From Struthidea cinerea (lineage: Eukaryota; Chordata; Aves; Passeriformes; Corcoracidae), in NCBI GenBank assembly GCA_013397865.1, contig VZTI01002652.1, forward strand, positions 2,618,692 to 2,682,691: a DNA stretch of 64,000 nt, given 5' to 3'. Under the pieces are notes generated by a model, which did no database searches, was not told the DNA's origin, and worked only from the letters and a program-made list of their open reading frames with translations. Each line of letters begins with the position of its first letter. Positions within the stretch are counted from its first letter, which is position 1. Positions 51,180 to 62,952 of the stretch are shown here, in pieces. The position numbers and the translations under genes are program-made.

Positions 51180-51690
51180 CCACCCCTCCTAGGCAAACAC
51201 CATCTACCACAAAAAAATCATTTTGCATTGTCATTTATGGTCATCTCCTGCCATCCTTTATCCTGACTTACTTTGCCTATTCATTCCAACTGCATGATTG
51301 GTGAAATGAATTATTACCGGGCATCAATAGTGTTTGGGTTTTAACCTTTTCTGGCAATTCCCATCACCACAGCTGCTTGAAAGTCTTTGCATCTGCCATC
51401 CAAAATTCTGTTAATGTGGTTTTCTACAAACTTGCATTAGTTACACAATGTGCTCATCTTTGGCACGAAAATAATCCCGACAGCTATCATGTGTACAAGA
51501 TCTGCCTAAAGGACAATGAGGTTGTCAGACTAATCTCTTATGCATCTCCTTTTAGTGCTCTTTTTGGCGTGAATACTATTTGCTGATTTGAGCATCCACT
51601 TGAATATTATCTCTTAACAGATTTTAAATTTATTTATTATACATTAGCATTAATGTGACCATGAACTTGAACACACTGTGACAAGTGCCA
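51180..51690. promoter_or_regulatory. candidate conserved noncoding block
   Basis: The block combines balanced composition, words such as tgattggtgaaatgaattat, octamer-like ctttgcatct (51386), gttaatgtgg and cattagcattaatg, and no simple repeats. These features are common in vertebrate conserved enhancers. A 69-codon frame inside (51377-51586) shows no domain. The call is by appearance only. Confidence 0.35.
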
Positions 51691-54600
51691 TAAAACACAT
51701 GGGTCTTTACTCAAAGAGTTCACTTTCCAAGACAGGATGACTGAAAATGACAAACCGACAGAGAAATACAGGTAAGCAATGAGACTGGATTTGTCCCCAT
51801 GTTGTTATAAATTTTTTTTGGTAGCCATTACAAAAAAAAAAAAAAGAAAAAAGGTTTGAGGAGAATAACGTAAAAGCATTTTTTAAAACAGAATGAGAAT
51901 CATGTCTGTCATTGTTAGACACACATTGATACAGCAAGAGGTGCTTTTAGCACTGATATTTATTCTTTGATGTGTTCCTCCCTTTCATGTTATTGATGTA
52001 TTTTTTCAACTCCCAAATCTATATTTATTTTTCCCATGCTGTCAATGTGAGACTCATGTCATCTCCTAGACTTCAAAACCAGAGCTAACAACACATGAAG
52101 GTGTAAGAACACACAGAGCACAGCAAACAGTTAATTTTGAGTTGCTGCCTGGAGCATGAATTCCTGAAGCCCAACATAGGCTGCCATGCTTCACTGCAAC
52201 TGGTACTGTGCCTACCAGTTAGGACATATTAGCCAGAGTTCCAGAGGAAAGCACACCTTGTGATCATTAATTTTGCCCCACAGCTTCACTTGTCAAACAG
52301 ATTGGAAGCAGACTGGAAATTAGACATGTCTCCATCAGTCATATATCTCAAGGCAGTTGATGTCTCTCTATTCCCATATACATATCTGGTGTGCCTCTTG
52401 TGGACTAAAGTAGATCAGCAGGTCTGATTCCATCATTTGTCCTGTCAATTTGCCATACTTTCTGATCTGTATCAACTCAGTAACAATCAGAGAAAACATT
52501 TCAGTGTGATGCAAAGATCATGGAGGGCAACAAAAGGAAATAATACACTTCGAACTCTAACAGGCTTACAATTATATAGAGATGTTGCACTGATGCAGCT
52601 GGACATATCCGTCTCCTATATGAAATAAAAATTGCTTCTTAAATACAGGCAAAGGAGAGGAAAGGCCTTTTTCCTTTACCGCTGTTGAATATCAGTTCAA
52701 GTACTCCAGTGTTCCTCACACGAGTAACCACTGACTCCAAGAAGATAACTTGTGTTTCTAAGGGTAAGGTTTGTAGACCCATTTACTATTAGAAAATTAA
52801 AAAGAACAACTAGCATTTTATGCACGCAAATTCTGGACTTATTTTTCTACTGATCACAATGAAGGGTACTAGTTTAAATAATTCCAGACTTGTTTCCAGT
52901 CAAGTCTTAAATAAAGAAAATAGGATGATTTAGTGAACATCTTCAGTTCTATGCTAATCAATCTCCCTGTCACTGTAATTTAACTTGCAGCATATCTGCC
53001 TAAAATATAACACAATGCATTCAGCATATATTTTCCCAAGTGTAAATCCAGAAGCACATATACATTCAAACACATATCAACAATGTTTTGTCACATTTTT
53101 ACAGGGCCTTTCTAGTCACAAACTGCCTGAGGATGCTCAGGTGTCAGGTCCTTTCCCAATAATGTTGCAGCAGGCCAGCAAGCTTGCCTGACTGATGGAA
53201 GTCATGAGATGACTTCTTCCACACCAGTCTTGTAGAAACTGGCAGATTATGGTGCAGCAGCCTGTTACCATCTGAATACCATGGGCTGGTCACTGCAAGG
53301 ATGTTCTGGCTCTGTGGCTGCCATGCTACACATCTCAGCTGTTAAACTGTCAGATGCAAGTAGGTTTTCATACTACAGACCTCTTCGCAACTCTCCATTC
53401 CAGGAAAATGATCTAAATTTGGAACATACATTTTCTTTCACCACTCAAATCCATATTTATACCCTAATTGGATTTGATCCTTTCTCAAGGATTTCTCTGT
53501 TCTAAAGAAGTTTAAGTCTTCCGACTGTAACATCATTGTCTGATTCTAACATCTTTCACCTGACATACCCAAACTCCCAACTGACTCAGATGGCAACTAG
53601 AATTAGATAACAACACTTCCATGGCTGCTACAGGCCGAGGAGGCTGTTAATTCTTTGGGATGCAGATGGCCATTTCTGCAAGGCAGGGTGACGTTCATAT
53701 CCCAGGGAAAAAAAAGGTTTAAGCACACAGAGTTAATCTTATATTCCTGACACACATATAACTTGCTAAGCACATTTCATACAATTAAATACAGGTTCAT
53801 GAAATCTCATGGAACTGGTCGGAGGCAGGGTTCTTGTGCTCCAAGTTTAACAGCTATAAATTATATTTAAGAATAGGTTTTTCCTTCCAGTTTTAAGTTT
53901 TACTAATATACTGTCACCACCTGCACAGGGATCTCTTTCAAAATGTAAAAAGTAAAATGGCATTTACTTAGGTCAGCCCATTTTGTCAGCAAGATGTGGT
54001 GGGATGATTCAAATGAAGATTTGGCAAAATATACCCATGACATTTTCAATTTCAAATCTCCAGAGAAGACTTTGGAAACAGCAAAGCACCATGAATTAAT
54101 TCTTTAGCAATAATCAGAATAAGGATAACTAAATGGGAAAAAACTCACTAATATTTTAAATTATTTAAATTTAATAGTAAAAATATTTTTTACAGAACTA
54201 TACTTGAAATATTACACTTTGCAAATAATGATATTGCTTAAGAAAAAAAACAAACAAAAAACCCCAATACCAGAAGTAGTGATTAATAACATTTCAGTTT
54301 GTTATGCTTTCATTTGTTGAGGACCTGCTACCTTGGTCAATATTTCATCCCTGGAGATTTCCCTTTTCACGTTACTAATCCATTCTTCAGGTCTGGAGAA
54401 CAAGCCACTAGTTTTAAACAGTCTCTAATTCCTCCCGTATTACAGCATCAGCTATGTTTCATTATAAAATACCTTAATATTGAAAAGTTATTAACCATCC
54501 TCCATATGTTGTAAAAGAAAAAAATTAGCAAACTGATGCAATCCAATAATTTCTGGTTTAAGCCCATAATTCGCAAAAATCTGACATTCAGTGTCAATGC

Positions 54601-56179
54601 GTTTTTCTGCAGTGAAATCTGCATGACTTCTGCACTAGTTGACTCTTACCTGACCTTCCATAAAATACAATTACTTTTTCCAAAATAATACTTGTTTTTA
54701 TTCTTTGCAGTTTTTGTTAAAAACATCTTCTGGAATGCAAATAAATCTAGAAACTTCCAAAACATCCTCACATTTTCTGCAGTGAATAGGCTCAATTCCT
54801 TGAGGGACTGATGGAGAAAAAAAGACCCCTTTCTCATGGCGGTTTCCCCCCATACTCAACATAACCAGTCAAAGGTCAGGGGACAAACGAGAGCTACTCG
54901 GCTAAGTGAGACTCTGCAAGTGACAAAGATAAATTGATATGCATGTGGGAAACTGGAATGAATGAAAAATGAAAAAGATGCTCCCACTGCTCTGGCACCT
55001 GTAATGGAAGAAAGAAAACCACATACCTTACTATCTGTGTTGAAACTGTTCACAACATTTCCGCTAAGACTGGCTGGGAAAAATAGTGTGACATCTCTTT
55101 AAAACAGAGGGTTGGGCATTTAGCTGTTTTCACAGGTTTTACTCAGACACATAGATTCCAGATCGCAGGCTATATTGCAAAATGGGTCATGTATTTGAAA
55201 TATCAGTCATACATCAGGTTCTCTGTTGAAGAACTGAATCTTCATATCAGACATGCTTTTGCAATCTTTCTGCAAGCAACCTCAGCTGAGGACCAAAGCT
55301 GGAAATCTCATGGACCCAATCTTTTGATGAAATTTGCAGGACTTCATGAATATAACATGTTCAAAAATTCCAAAACTCCTTTTAAATTCAACAAAGTTGA
55401 ATTTTTGTCTTGAGAGACAAAACCTTGGGGATTCAGCTGTGTTCAAGTTTTGATTCTGCTTTAATTTAATTAAAACCACTTTGCTCATCATTAGTTGACC
55501 ATATTGAAGCAAAGCTTTGTACTCCTTTTAAGAATTTCCTCTTTCTGTGAGGAGCTTTGGCTTCAGTAATACAGGTAGGACTCCAAATGATAAATAACCT
55601 GAATATTGAACAAATGGCAACATTTCATTCATGCAGAGCAGGAAAATTTAGCCCCCATGGGTTATGTTACAGGAAACTCCTTAAATCAAAATGTGGTAAC
55701 TCAATATTGAGGTGCATAAACTATAAGCTTTATTGATCATGTCTCTTGTGACTTGGCACTCCTGCCATGCTAGAGACATAATTCTGCATGGGACTGATTT
55801 CCTTCAACTTTCACTTAAGGGTGCTCAACATCTAAAAATATCATAAAATTCCATTTCTGCACACGTGTGTCTCCAAAGAGCACGTGGAAGAATTCTCAAG
55901 GGTATTCTATTTCTTCAGCTCTTCTGAAATCCTAGTCAGGCATCTAAGAATCCTGAAGGAAATTAATGGATATGTTTTGCAGTGGAGGAGGTTGCCTATT
56001 TGGCATAAACTGCAGTAACAGTATGAAATGTCTTCTGATAAGAGGCCAATGTCATTTTGTTTTCTGATCTAGTGCAATGCTAGTAATCCATTCTTACATA
56101 TTTGCATAACTTTGCTTTATATCAATTTGAGTGACTATTTACCTGTCACGTATGCTGTGATGCTGAGTAGATGCAGGAA
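51691..56179. other. unique AT-rich sequence, no gene seen
   Basis: It has A-rich runs at 51831-51851 and 54241-54264. No exon, RNA gene or repeat family was supported. Confidence 0.55.
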
Positions 56180-56680
56180 AGGACAGCCAGCGGAGGGTGA
56201 AGGGAGATGCCAAGGTTATAAACCACTGTTTATATTTACCATCAAGCTTTACTTTCATGGGAAGCTTCTCTAGCAGACATAGGTGCAAATACAGAACGTC
56301 ACAGCTCTCTATCAGGCAACACCCTCACTGGCCCACTCCTGTAAATTCTCCACAGTGGCATGTTTTATTGCCCTGGAGACACAACATGATGACTATTTAT
56401 TTAATTGCTTGGGAAGCCCAGCCAAAGAAGGGTGTCTCATGTTTGGCGTGTTAGTTTCCTGCTTGCAAATTTACAATTTAGCACCGTTTGAGTTTTCAGA
56501 GTCTCCTTGTTAAAAGTGCGAGGGGCCCATTTCCCCAGATGAAGCACAACTGCTTTGTCTGCCTCCAAACTGCCGAAATCCCCCAAAAGGCACAGTGAAG
56601 CAATGCAGCCTGCTTGAAAACTGCTGTGTGCCACCACTCCAGCCACTGGTCAATATTTGACATATTCTTCAAGCAGAGAT
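56180..56680. promoter_or_regulatory. candidate conserved noncoding block
   Basis: The block is less AT-rich than its surroundings, lacks simple repeats, and has overlapping frames of 69-85 codons in both directions with no recognisable domain. The mix of a tttattgccctggagac word, tatttatttaattgc and ccccagatgaagcac resembles regulatory rather than coding sequence. Evidence is weak. Confidence 0.3.
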
Positions 56681-59600
56681 TTATACCCAGTTCAGTGTTT
56701 TCTCTGTCCTGTCCTTTCCTTCCCTTCTCCCACCTGATTTTGTAGACAGACAGCCATAATGCGCAATAGAAGCATAAGTCTTTAAACTGAAAATGTCATC
56801 ACTTAGGAATACAAGAGAGTGGTATGTGTCATGTATGTCTGCAAAATGCAGTTGCTGTCTGTTACAGTCTGTAGCAACTTTTAAATCTGTCATCACGGCA
56901 TGAATTTCATATTAAGCTCCTTCCCAGTGCTTTAGTCAGGAAGTAAAGGGGGGAACATACTGTATCATTTATGGGCATGCTGGTGCTGGGTCAACCATGA
57001 CATCACTCTCCACTCCACTGAGCTGTAATGAGGTGAAAAGGCAGCTTTAGAACAACATAGCACTTTATTTATTAGGAAAATTTAAGTGTGCGTGTATTTC
57101 AATTTATGATAAAACTGAAAACAAAGGTTATGGACTATAGCTCTCCTACAGCCCAAAGTAAGTAGGGGAGGGAAGGCATTTTGTAGATGATGAGAGATTT
57201 AATGCACACTAAGCACAGAAGATTGAAAGTTCTCAGCAGGCTGAAATCCTGTACTGACAGCCCAGCCCATTAGAGATGGTACACAGCACGTTTTTCTGCA
57301 ATCAAATTGTACTGTACACTTTGATCAGAGCATGCCGCTGAGGCAAGAGTCTAGTCAGGACCACCTAACATCTTCAAATTCCAAAGGACACAGACGTATA
57401 AACTGAGAACAGAGGAAAAATCTTGTGAGGCTTGGAGGCTACAAGAGCCCTTGATTGCAGAAGGTTCCCTACAAAGCTGCAATGCTTTTTAAAGCAACAT
57501 TGAGAAGCTGGGCAGTTCATTACATCTTTCCAAATTAATGCTGAAATATAAGATGGACTTTTGTACTTTACAGTAAGATTGGTTTTGCTTTGTTTTGTTT
57601 TTCGATCACAGCTGGAGATGGGACAAAAGAAGTACAAAAAGAGAAAAGCACAACGCAGAAAAGGTCTGATCAGATTTGCAATTAATTGCTCTTGCTCCTT
57701 TTTTCTCAGCTACAACCATATTATTTTTACCTCAGGCACAGCACCAGCAGCTGGCTTTCCTGGAAATCCCTGCAAAAGCATCACTGCTGCTAGCCTCCCA
57801 GTTTTGAATCTTAACTTGCTTCTGAAAAAGGCATCCCTCTGCCAGCTGATCACTAGCCTGGTAATCCCATCTCTCTTGGCACACACAAAAAACCCCACAT
57901 CCATAGTATCAAAAAAAACCTTTCAAAACACTACATGCAAGCTGAAGTTTTTCTGTCTCAAAAATCTGAACACTGTAAATACCAGGTCTATGATGTAATA
58001 GTAATAAACATAAATACACTACTACATATAATTAAATAGAGAATTATATCTAGATCTATCTGAAAAATGTAGTTTGATACTGAGATTCTTCTTTCCTGAT
58101 TACAAGATATTACTTTAACAGCTCTGGCCCCAAGAAACAGTCTGAAATTGGTCTGTAGCCAGGATATCTAGGGTTCTAACTTTCTTAAACATCACAGACT
58201 TCTAATACCTAGAAAATGTCTGAACAGTATTTGGCAGAAAATAATCCATGAAAAGCCCATCTGGAAGAGACAGTGTCAGCCCCTGAAAAGGGGGTGTTCT
58301 TTTTTTCAAATTAGTGGTAAGCCAATGTCTCAGCATGGTGCTAACATACAATGCATTGCTAGAGCTGTGATTTCTCAGATGAAATATAAAACTACATTCC
58401 TCTGTGTTCACAGAGGTTTAAAAAGCCATGATGCAAAATCAAGTGTATAATTACTGGCCAAACTCTCACATGGGGGAATAAATACTGCAAAGTGTATTTA
58501 TCCCAATAAAGGAAAAATTACATATTTTTTATCATTATTTTATACATGTATCAGGCAAATATCTTGGGAATTTTTAAGACCATATTTCAAAAGCTAATGA
58601 TGTCAGCCTTCCAGAAAAAAGGGATGAAGAAGGCAGAACAGATAATTCTGTATACGTTCTCTTTTCTGCCAGAAATATCTACTAGATGGAAGCAAATGTT
58701 TCATAAGCTTCAAGGTCTACACTTCCAAAGTATATGTAACAGAAAGAGCTGAGTAAATGGGGCATCTTATGCAGTAGGCAACTCCTCAATCCAAACGCAA
58801 GCAAAACCTAGATGTCCTTCACTCTTTTTTTGTTATTTTCTTTATATTTTTGGATATGTTTACCCCCACCTTGTCTTCTTCTGTTTCCTCCCCATTCTAA
58901 TCAGGTTTGGTCTATCTATGGATTTCCTTACTTAGAAAGAAATGTCTAAAGATAACACCATGAATATGAAGTCTCTTAGTCCACCACTCAATATATCTTT
59001 GTTTATCTTCTCAGAGCACATTTAAAAATCAATTCTGGAAAACTATATGAGGAATCTATTAGTCAAAATATTTTTATTTAAATTTGACTTGTAAAACATT
59101 CTCTGTACTTCCCCTCACATGTGTTACTTGTTTCAAGTACAGTATGAACCAACAGTAAACATTGTTTTTCATCTCTAGCTGTGATGGAAAGCACCTGGAA
59201 AACAAAAGATGACTGAGGGAATCAAAACCAAGATTATACAGCATGATCCAAATTCATTCTTCATATGTTTCCTCAAATGCTGACCTAAATTGAATTACAA
59301 TGTGAGTCTGGTGCTCTATCTGCATTTCTTATTAAATTGCTCACTATTAGCATCTGCCTTTCCATTATACCTTGTGGCCTTTTCTTACTCATTAATAACC
59401 TCACCATATGCCCCAAGTTCAGTACTTCCTCCACTGAATTTTTTTTGCCATTTACAGATTCCTTAAACTTTTTTCAGTATGCGAGATATTCTTGTCTTTG
59501 TAGAAGACAAGAATAGTTTCTAAACTACCCGCTACTTGCATGATGCTCTTTTCAACAGGTAGCCCTCTGTATCTTTCTATATTTAGCTGTTTCTGCCACC

Positions 59601-60439
59601 TTCAGTCACACTGAATAGCTGGGTACTCCCTATGAATCTACAGTCTTCAGAAAGGAACAGAGAAAAAAGCAGACATCATTGTCACTGTGTGGATCCAGAA
59701 TGAGCTACTCTTGGGTACTCAGTAACAGTTTTGGCTTCTGTAGTTCAAAGATTTGTAGCAGAATTTTAAAATAGAAGGAAAAGGTCAGCAATGACAACTG
59801 GGATGAAGTGTGCCTTCACAGAAATTATCAAATAGAGCAGGATTCTTTGGCTTAAAGCCCTGTCTCTGAGAAGATGTGAACCGAGGTATAAAAATCAGAA
59901 TTTGCATGAAGTAGGTGAAAGGTCTTTTGGAATACAAGAATTAGACAGTATCAAATTAAAGCGGTTCTGAGAATGCACAGTTTTACTAGCAAAATAAGAC
60001 AAAAGATGCTGGGAAAGCTGAAGATTCTACATGAATTTTAGAATCTGTTACATATTTTCATGTGAGAAAAATCCATCCAGGACTATTAAACATAAAAATA
60101 TTTTTGCTTCATAAGATCTTAGAGCTGTACACCAATGAAAACTAGAGGATCAGAGAGGGGATTATCACTATATGCTTGACCTAACCTCATGCCCTTCCCT
60201 AGGCAGGTACTAGTGGCCACTGTTGGATGAAGAAATCTGGGCTCGCTAGGCTGACAGAGGAACTGCAGTAATGCTAGCAGCAAAACTTAAAATCTCATTG
60301 TGTGGCACAGCTTACTGCCTGTGCAACGAGAGACAGGAAGAGAGAATGTGTACTCCTGCCCCAGCTCCTCCCTGCTCAAACACTGAACTGAGCTCTGAAC
60401 AAATACAGACCTGGAACAACTTTCTCCTGTGACAGCAGT
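56681..60439. other. unique AT-rich sequence, no gene seen
   Basis: The 145-codon frame at 57561-57998 is K/S-rich, shows no domain and ends without a splice donor that I trust, so I treat it as chance. A small hairpin at 59487-59515 is listed separately. Confidence 0.55.
59487..59515. repeat. 12-bp perfect hairpin
   Basis: The arms tattcttgtctt (59487-59498) and aagacaagaata (59504-59515) are perfect reverse complements around a 5-base loop (tgtag). It is short and has no further pairing outside. Confidence 0.9.
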
Positions 60440-60640
60440 GACATTCAGCTCGTGAGGAAGCCGCAGAGGCTGCTCAGCAGTGCCTCACACAAACGCTCCT
60501 CTGACAATGTCTGCATCATGTGCCTGCTCCACTGCGGAGCACTCTGGCTCTGAGGCACGACGTTTGCCTCACTCTCAGCCGCACTGGCTGACACCACAGA
60601 CCTTCTATAAATACTCCATCCTACATTTTTTCTGTGTTCA
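60440..60640 (+). promoter_or_regulatory. possible weak promoter (CpG-enriched patch plus TATA word)
   Basis: About seven CpG dinucleotides fall within 60450-60590, well above the local background. They are followed by a good TATA-like word, ctataaatac, at about 60604-60613. A transcript starting near 60635 would run to the right, but no exon or splice donor downstream is recognisable. This may be coincidence. Confidence 0.2.
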
Positions 60641-60819
60641 CAGAAGGTTCTTTCCCCTTTTAATTTTCTACTGTTTCTGACACTGCCTTATAACCTGTGC
60701 AGAAAAGGCTGAACAGGAAAAAACAGACAATGAAACACAATGCAGGAAGATGCCAAATCAGTCAAAACCCCCACCCTAACCACACACAATCAGTGCCAGC
60801 TGTAGTCCAATTAAACTTA

Positions 60820-60990
60820 ATCTAGTCACATGCTCATGTGTTCCTCAGAAATTAGAGGAAATCAATTCAAATGCTAATGAGAAAACCCATAATTTATTAT
60901 CTGCTGAGGAATGCATGTTACATTAATTTTAACTGTAAACAATTATTTTTATTGCAAGATTAATTACACCATCTTACACAACTTCCTTTC
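60820..60990. promoter_or_regulatory. candidate conserved noncoding block
   Basis: Many TAAT cores lie close together (gctaatgag, cataatttatt, cattaatttt, gattaattac), with a SOX-like aacaatta word near 60938. No repeat family and no frame were seen. It has enhancer-like composition only. Confidence 0.35.
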
Positions 60991-62163
60991 TTCATATTTT
61001 TTGAAGGAATTAGTTTTCTGCTACTGTTTTGTTGATCTGTCACAGTATTTTAAGCCTGAAGAAGTATAATTAATTTAGGAATACCACAAATGTGGTCTCT
61101 ATTCTTCTGTCAAAGGAAAGTAGGACAAATGCCTAGGACAAAATACAGAAAGATCTGCCTGAAACTTATGGCCTCAACAAAAGTACAAGAGCTGGAAAAC
61201 AGTACAATCCTTATTGGGAGCCTGGAGCTAAAAACATAGGATGTGAACAGAAAATCCAGGTCAAATCAAAAGAAAACCTTTATGGGTATTAGCCAAAAAT
61301 GGATGAAAAATAGAATATTGCGTTAATCCAAAACGTCATTCAGCTGAATGAGCGGTTTGCTTTATTTTTAGTTGATCCCTTTCTATGTGATTCTTTCTTT
61401 TCCTCTGTATATCAAATAAAAAAAAAAAAATCAACTTAATTACACAGGAAGTAGCAAAATATTTTGCCAATAAATACAAGTAAGCAGTGGAAAAGCAGAA
61501 GCATTTCAGGAAAGCCTGTCTTGTTTGCTTTGTTTGCTGACCAGAAGTCCTACTGTTTTATTATGAAGTATGTGTACAGAATGAAACATCTGCATTATAG
61601 CTGAAGTGTATTGCAGTGATACAGAGAACAATGAAAATAATTCAAACAGTATTTATTTTCTCAGTTTCTAGACTTTATTTTTTTTGTTTGAAAAGACTTC
61701 TCTAATCTTAGAAAAATGTCAGTGATAAAATGCTTTATCCTAAACAGCCCATTATTCTTTTTATGTCTTTGGTTTTTAACACTCCTACCAAAACAAAAAT
61801 CAAAACCAGAAATGCATTTAAAGGGTTCATTTAATGGCTCAACAAGCAAGAAAGACCATCCAATGAGTAGTTTCATTTCACATTAATTTCTAGGAGTTTC
61901 CTCAGTACAGCTAAATCTGGACCTGAGGTTTTGGGGCTACAACTAATAGGAGATGTTTCTTGCCAAGTATTTTAGCACTACCTTTGGTCACGTTACTTCA
62001 TAGGGAACATAACAAATGTAGCTCTTTTCTTCCTTGCAAACCCTTTGCAAAGCTGATATGCACTTTCAGTAATTTACTAACTCCTCATAATGTATTCAAA
62101 GAAGATTTTAACTATATCTGACTTTGTGTATAATTTTTTAAATTGCACTATTTTTTTATTCTC
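60991..62163. other. unique AT-rich sequence, no gene seen
   Basis: An A-run lies at about 61418-61430. Nothing else was recognised before the LTR. Confidence 0.55.
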
Positions 62164-62952
62164 TGTCTTGGTTTGAAAGACAGGTGTCTGTGAAGGAAGG
62201 CAGGAGCCTCCCCTGAAATGGAAAATGTAACCCCCATCCCTCCCAATTATTATAATTTTTTGAATCAAGGGACTTTCAGGCAAAGATATGAGGGGTAGGA
62301 ATAACAGTTCTTTACTAATATATATATGTATAACAGGGCAAACAAACACCAATACCTATGGCAGTAACAGCGAACAGCACCACAAACCCAGTGCCAGCCT
62401 CTCTCGGCTGTCGGGCCCTTTCCCCGTGGGTGCAGTTCCGCTCACAGCCGGCAGGGGCGCTGGCGGCTCCCGGTGAGCGGGGCGGGTGCGATGGTTCCCC
62501 CGCGGCTGCAGGGGGCGCTCCGGAGCGGGCTCGGGGAGCACGNNNNNNNNNNNNNNNNNNNNNNNNNNNNNNNNNNNNNNNNNNNNNNNNNNNNNNNNNN
62601 NNNNNNNNNNNNNNNNNNNNNNNNNNNNNNNNNNNNNNNNNNNNNNNNNGGAAAAGGCGGGTTTGGGAATCCCGGGTTTTCTCCGGTAGAAGAAAGGCAG
62701 CTGGAAAACCTGCCACAGCAGGACGGATAGCCGCCTCTCTCCCTCCGAACGAACGCCGAGAGCACCCACTGCCAGCCAGCCCAGGTGAAAGAGGGTGGCT
62801 CCCCGGACCCCTCCCCCTGTGGCCAGTTCTTGTGTTTCTCCCAAGGACCCAGCAATTTGTTGCTGTGGTAACATGCATGGGAAAAAAATTCCACAAGAGA
62901 GAAAAAGACAAAAAAACAGAAGGTGAACTCCCAAAACCCCAACATCTTGTCA
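62164..62952 (-). mobile_element. GC-rich LTR of an endogenous retrovirus, passerine type, with gap
   Basis: The unit starts TGTCTTGGTTTGAAAGACAG and ends near ccccaacatcttgtca, giving TG...CA ends. Its left end resembles that of the LTR at 44136 (both read ...AAACYARGACA on the minus strand), so both probably belong to related ERV groups and lie in minus orientation. The central part is CpG-rich, unlike all surrounding DNA, and is interrupted by the 107-base gap. I could not find a convincing target-site duplication (ttctc before, tgtag after), so the right end may be off by a few bases or the copy may be rearranged. Long frames crossing the gap (up to 212 codons) are artefacts of N and GC content and not genes. 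No internal viral genes flank it. Confidence 0.8.
62543..62649. other. assembly gap (107 N)
   Basis: One hundred and seven undetermined bases lie inside the CpG-rich middle of the LTR, a typical dropout of GC-rich sequence. Confidence 0.98.

Noticed and set aside
57561..57998. 145-codon plus-strand frame
   Set aside because: No domain and low-information K/S-rich composition; probably chance.
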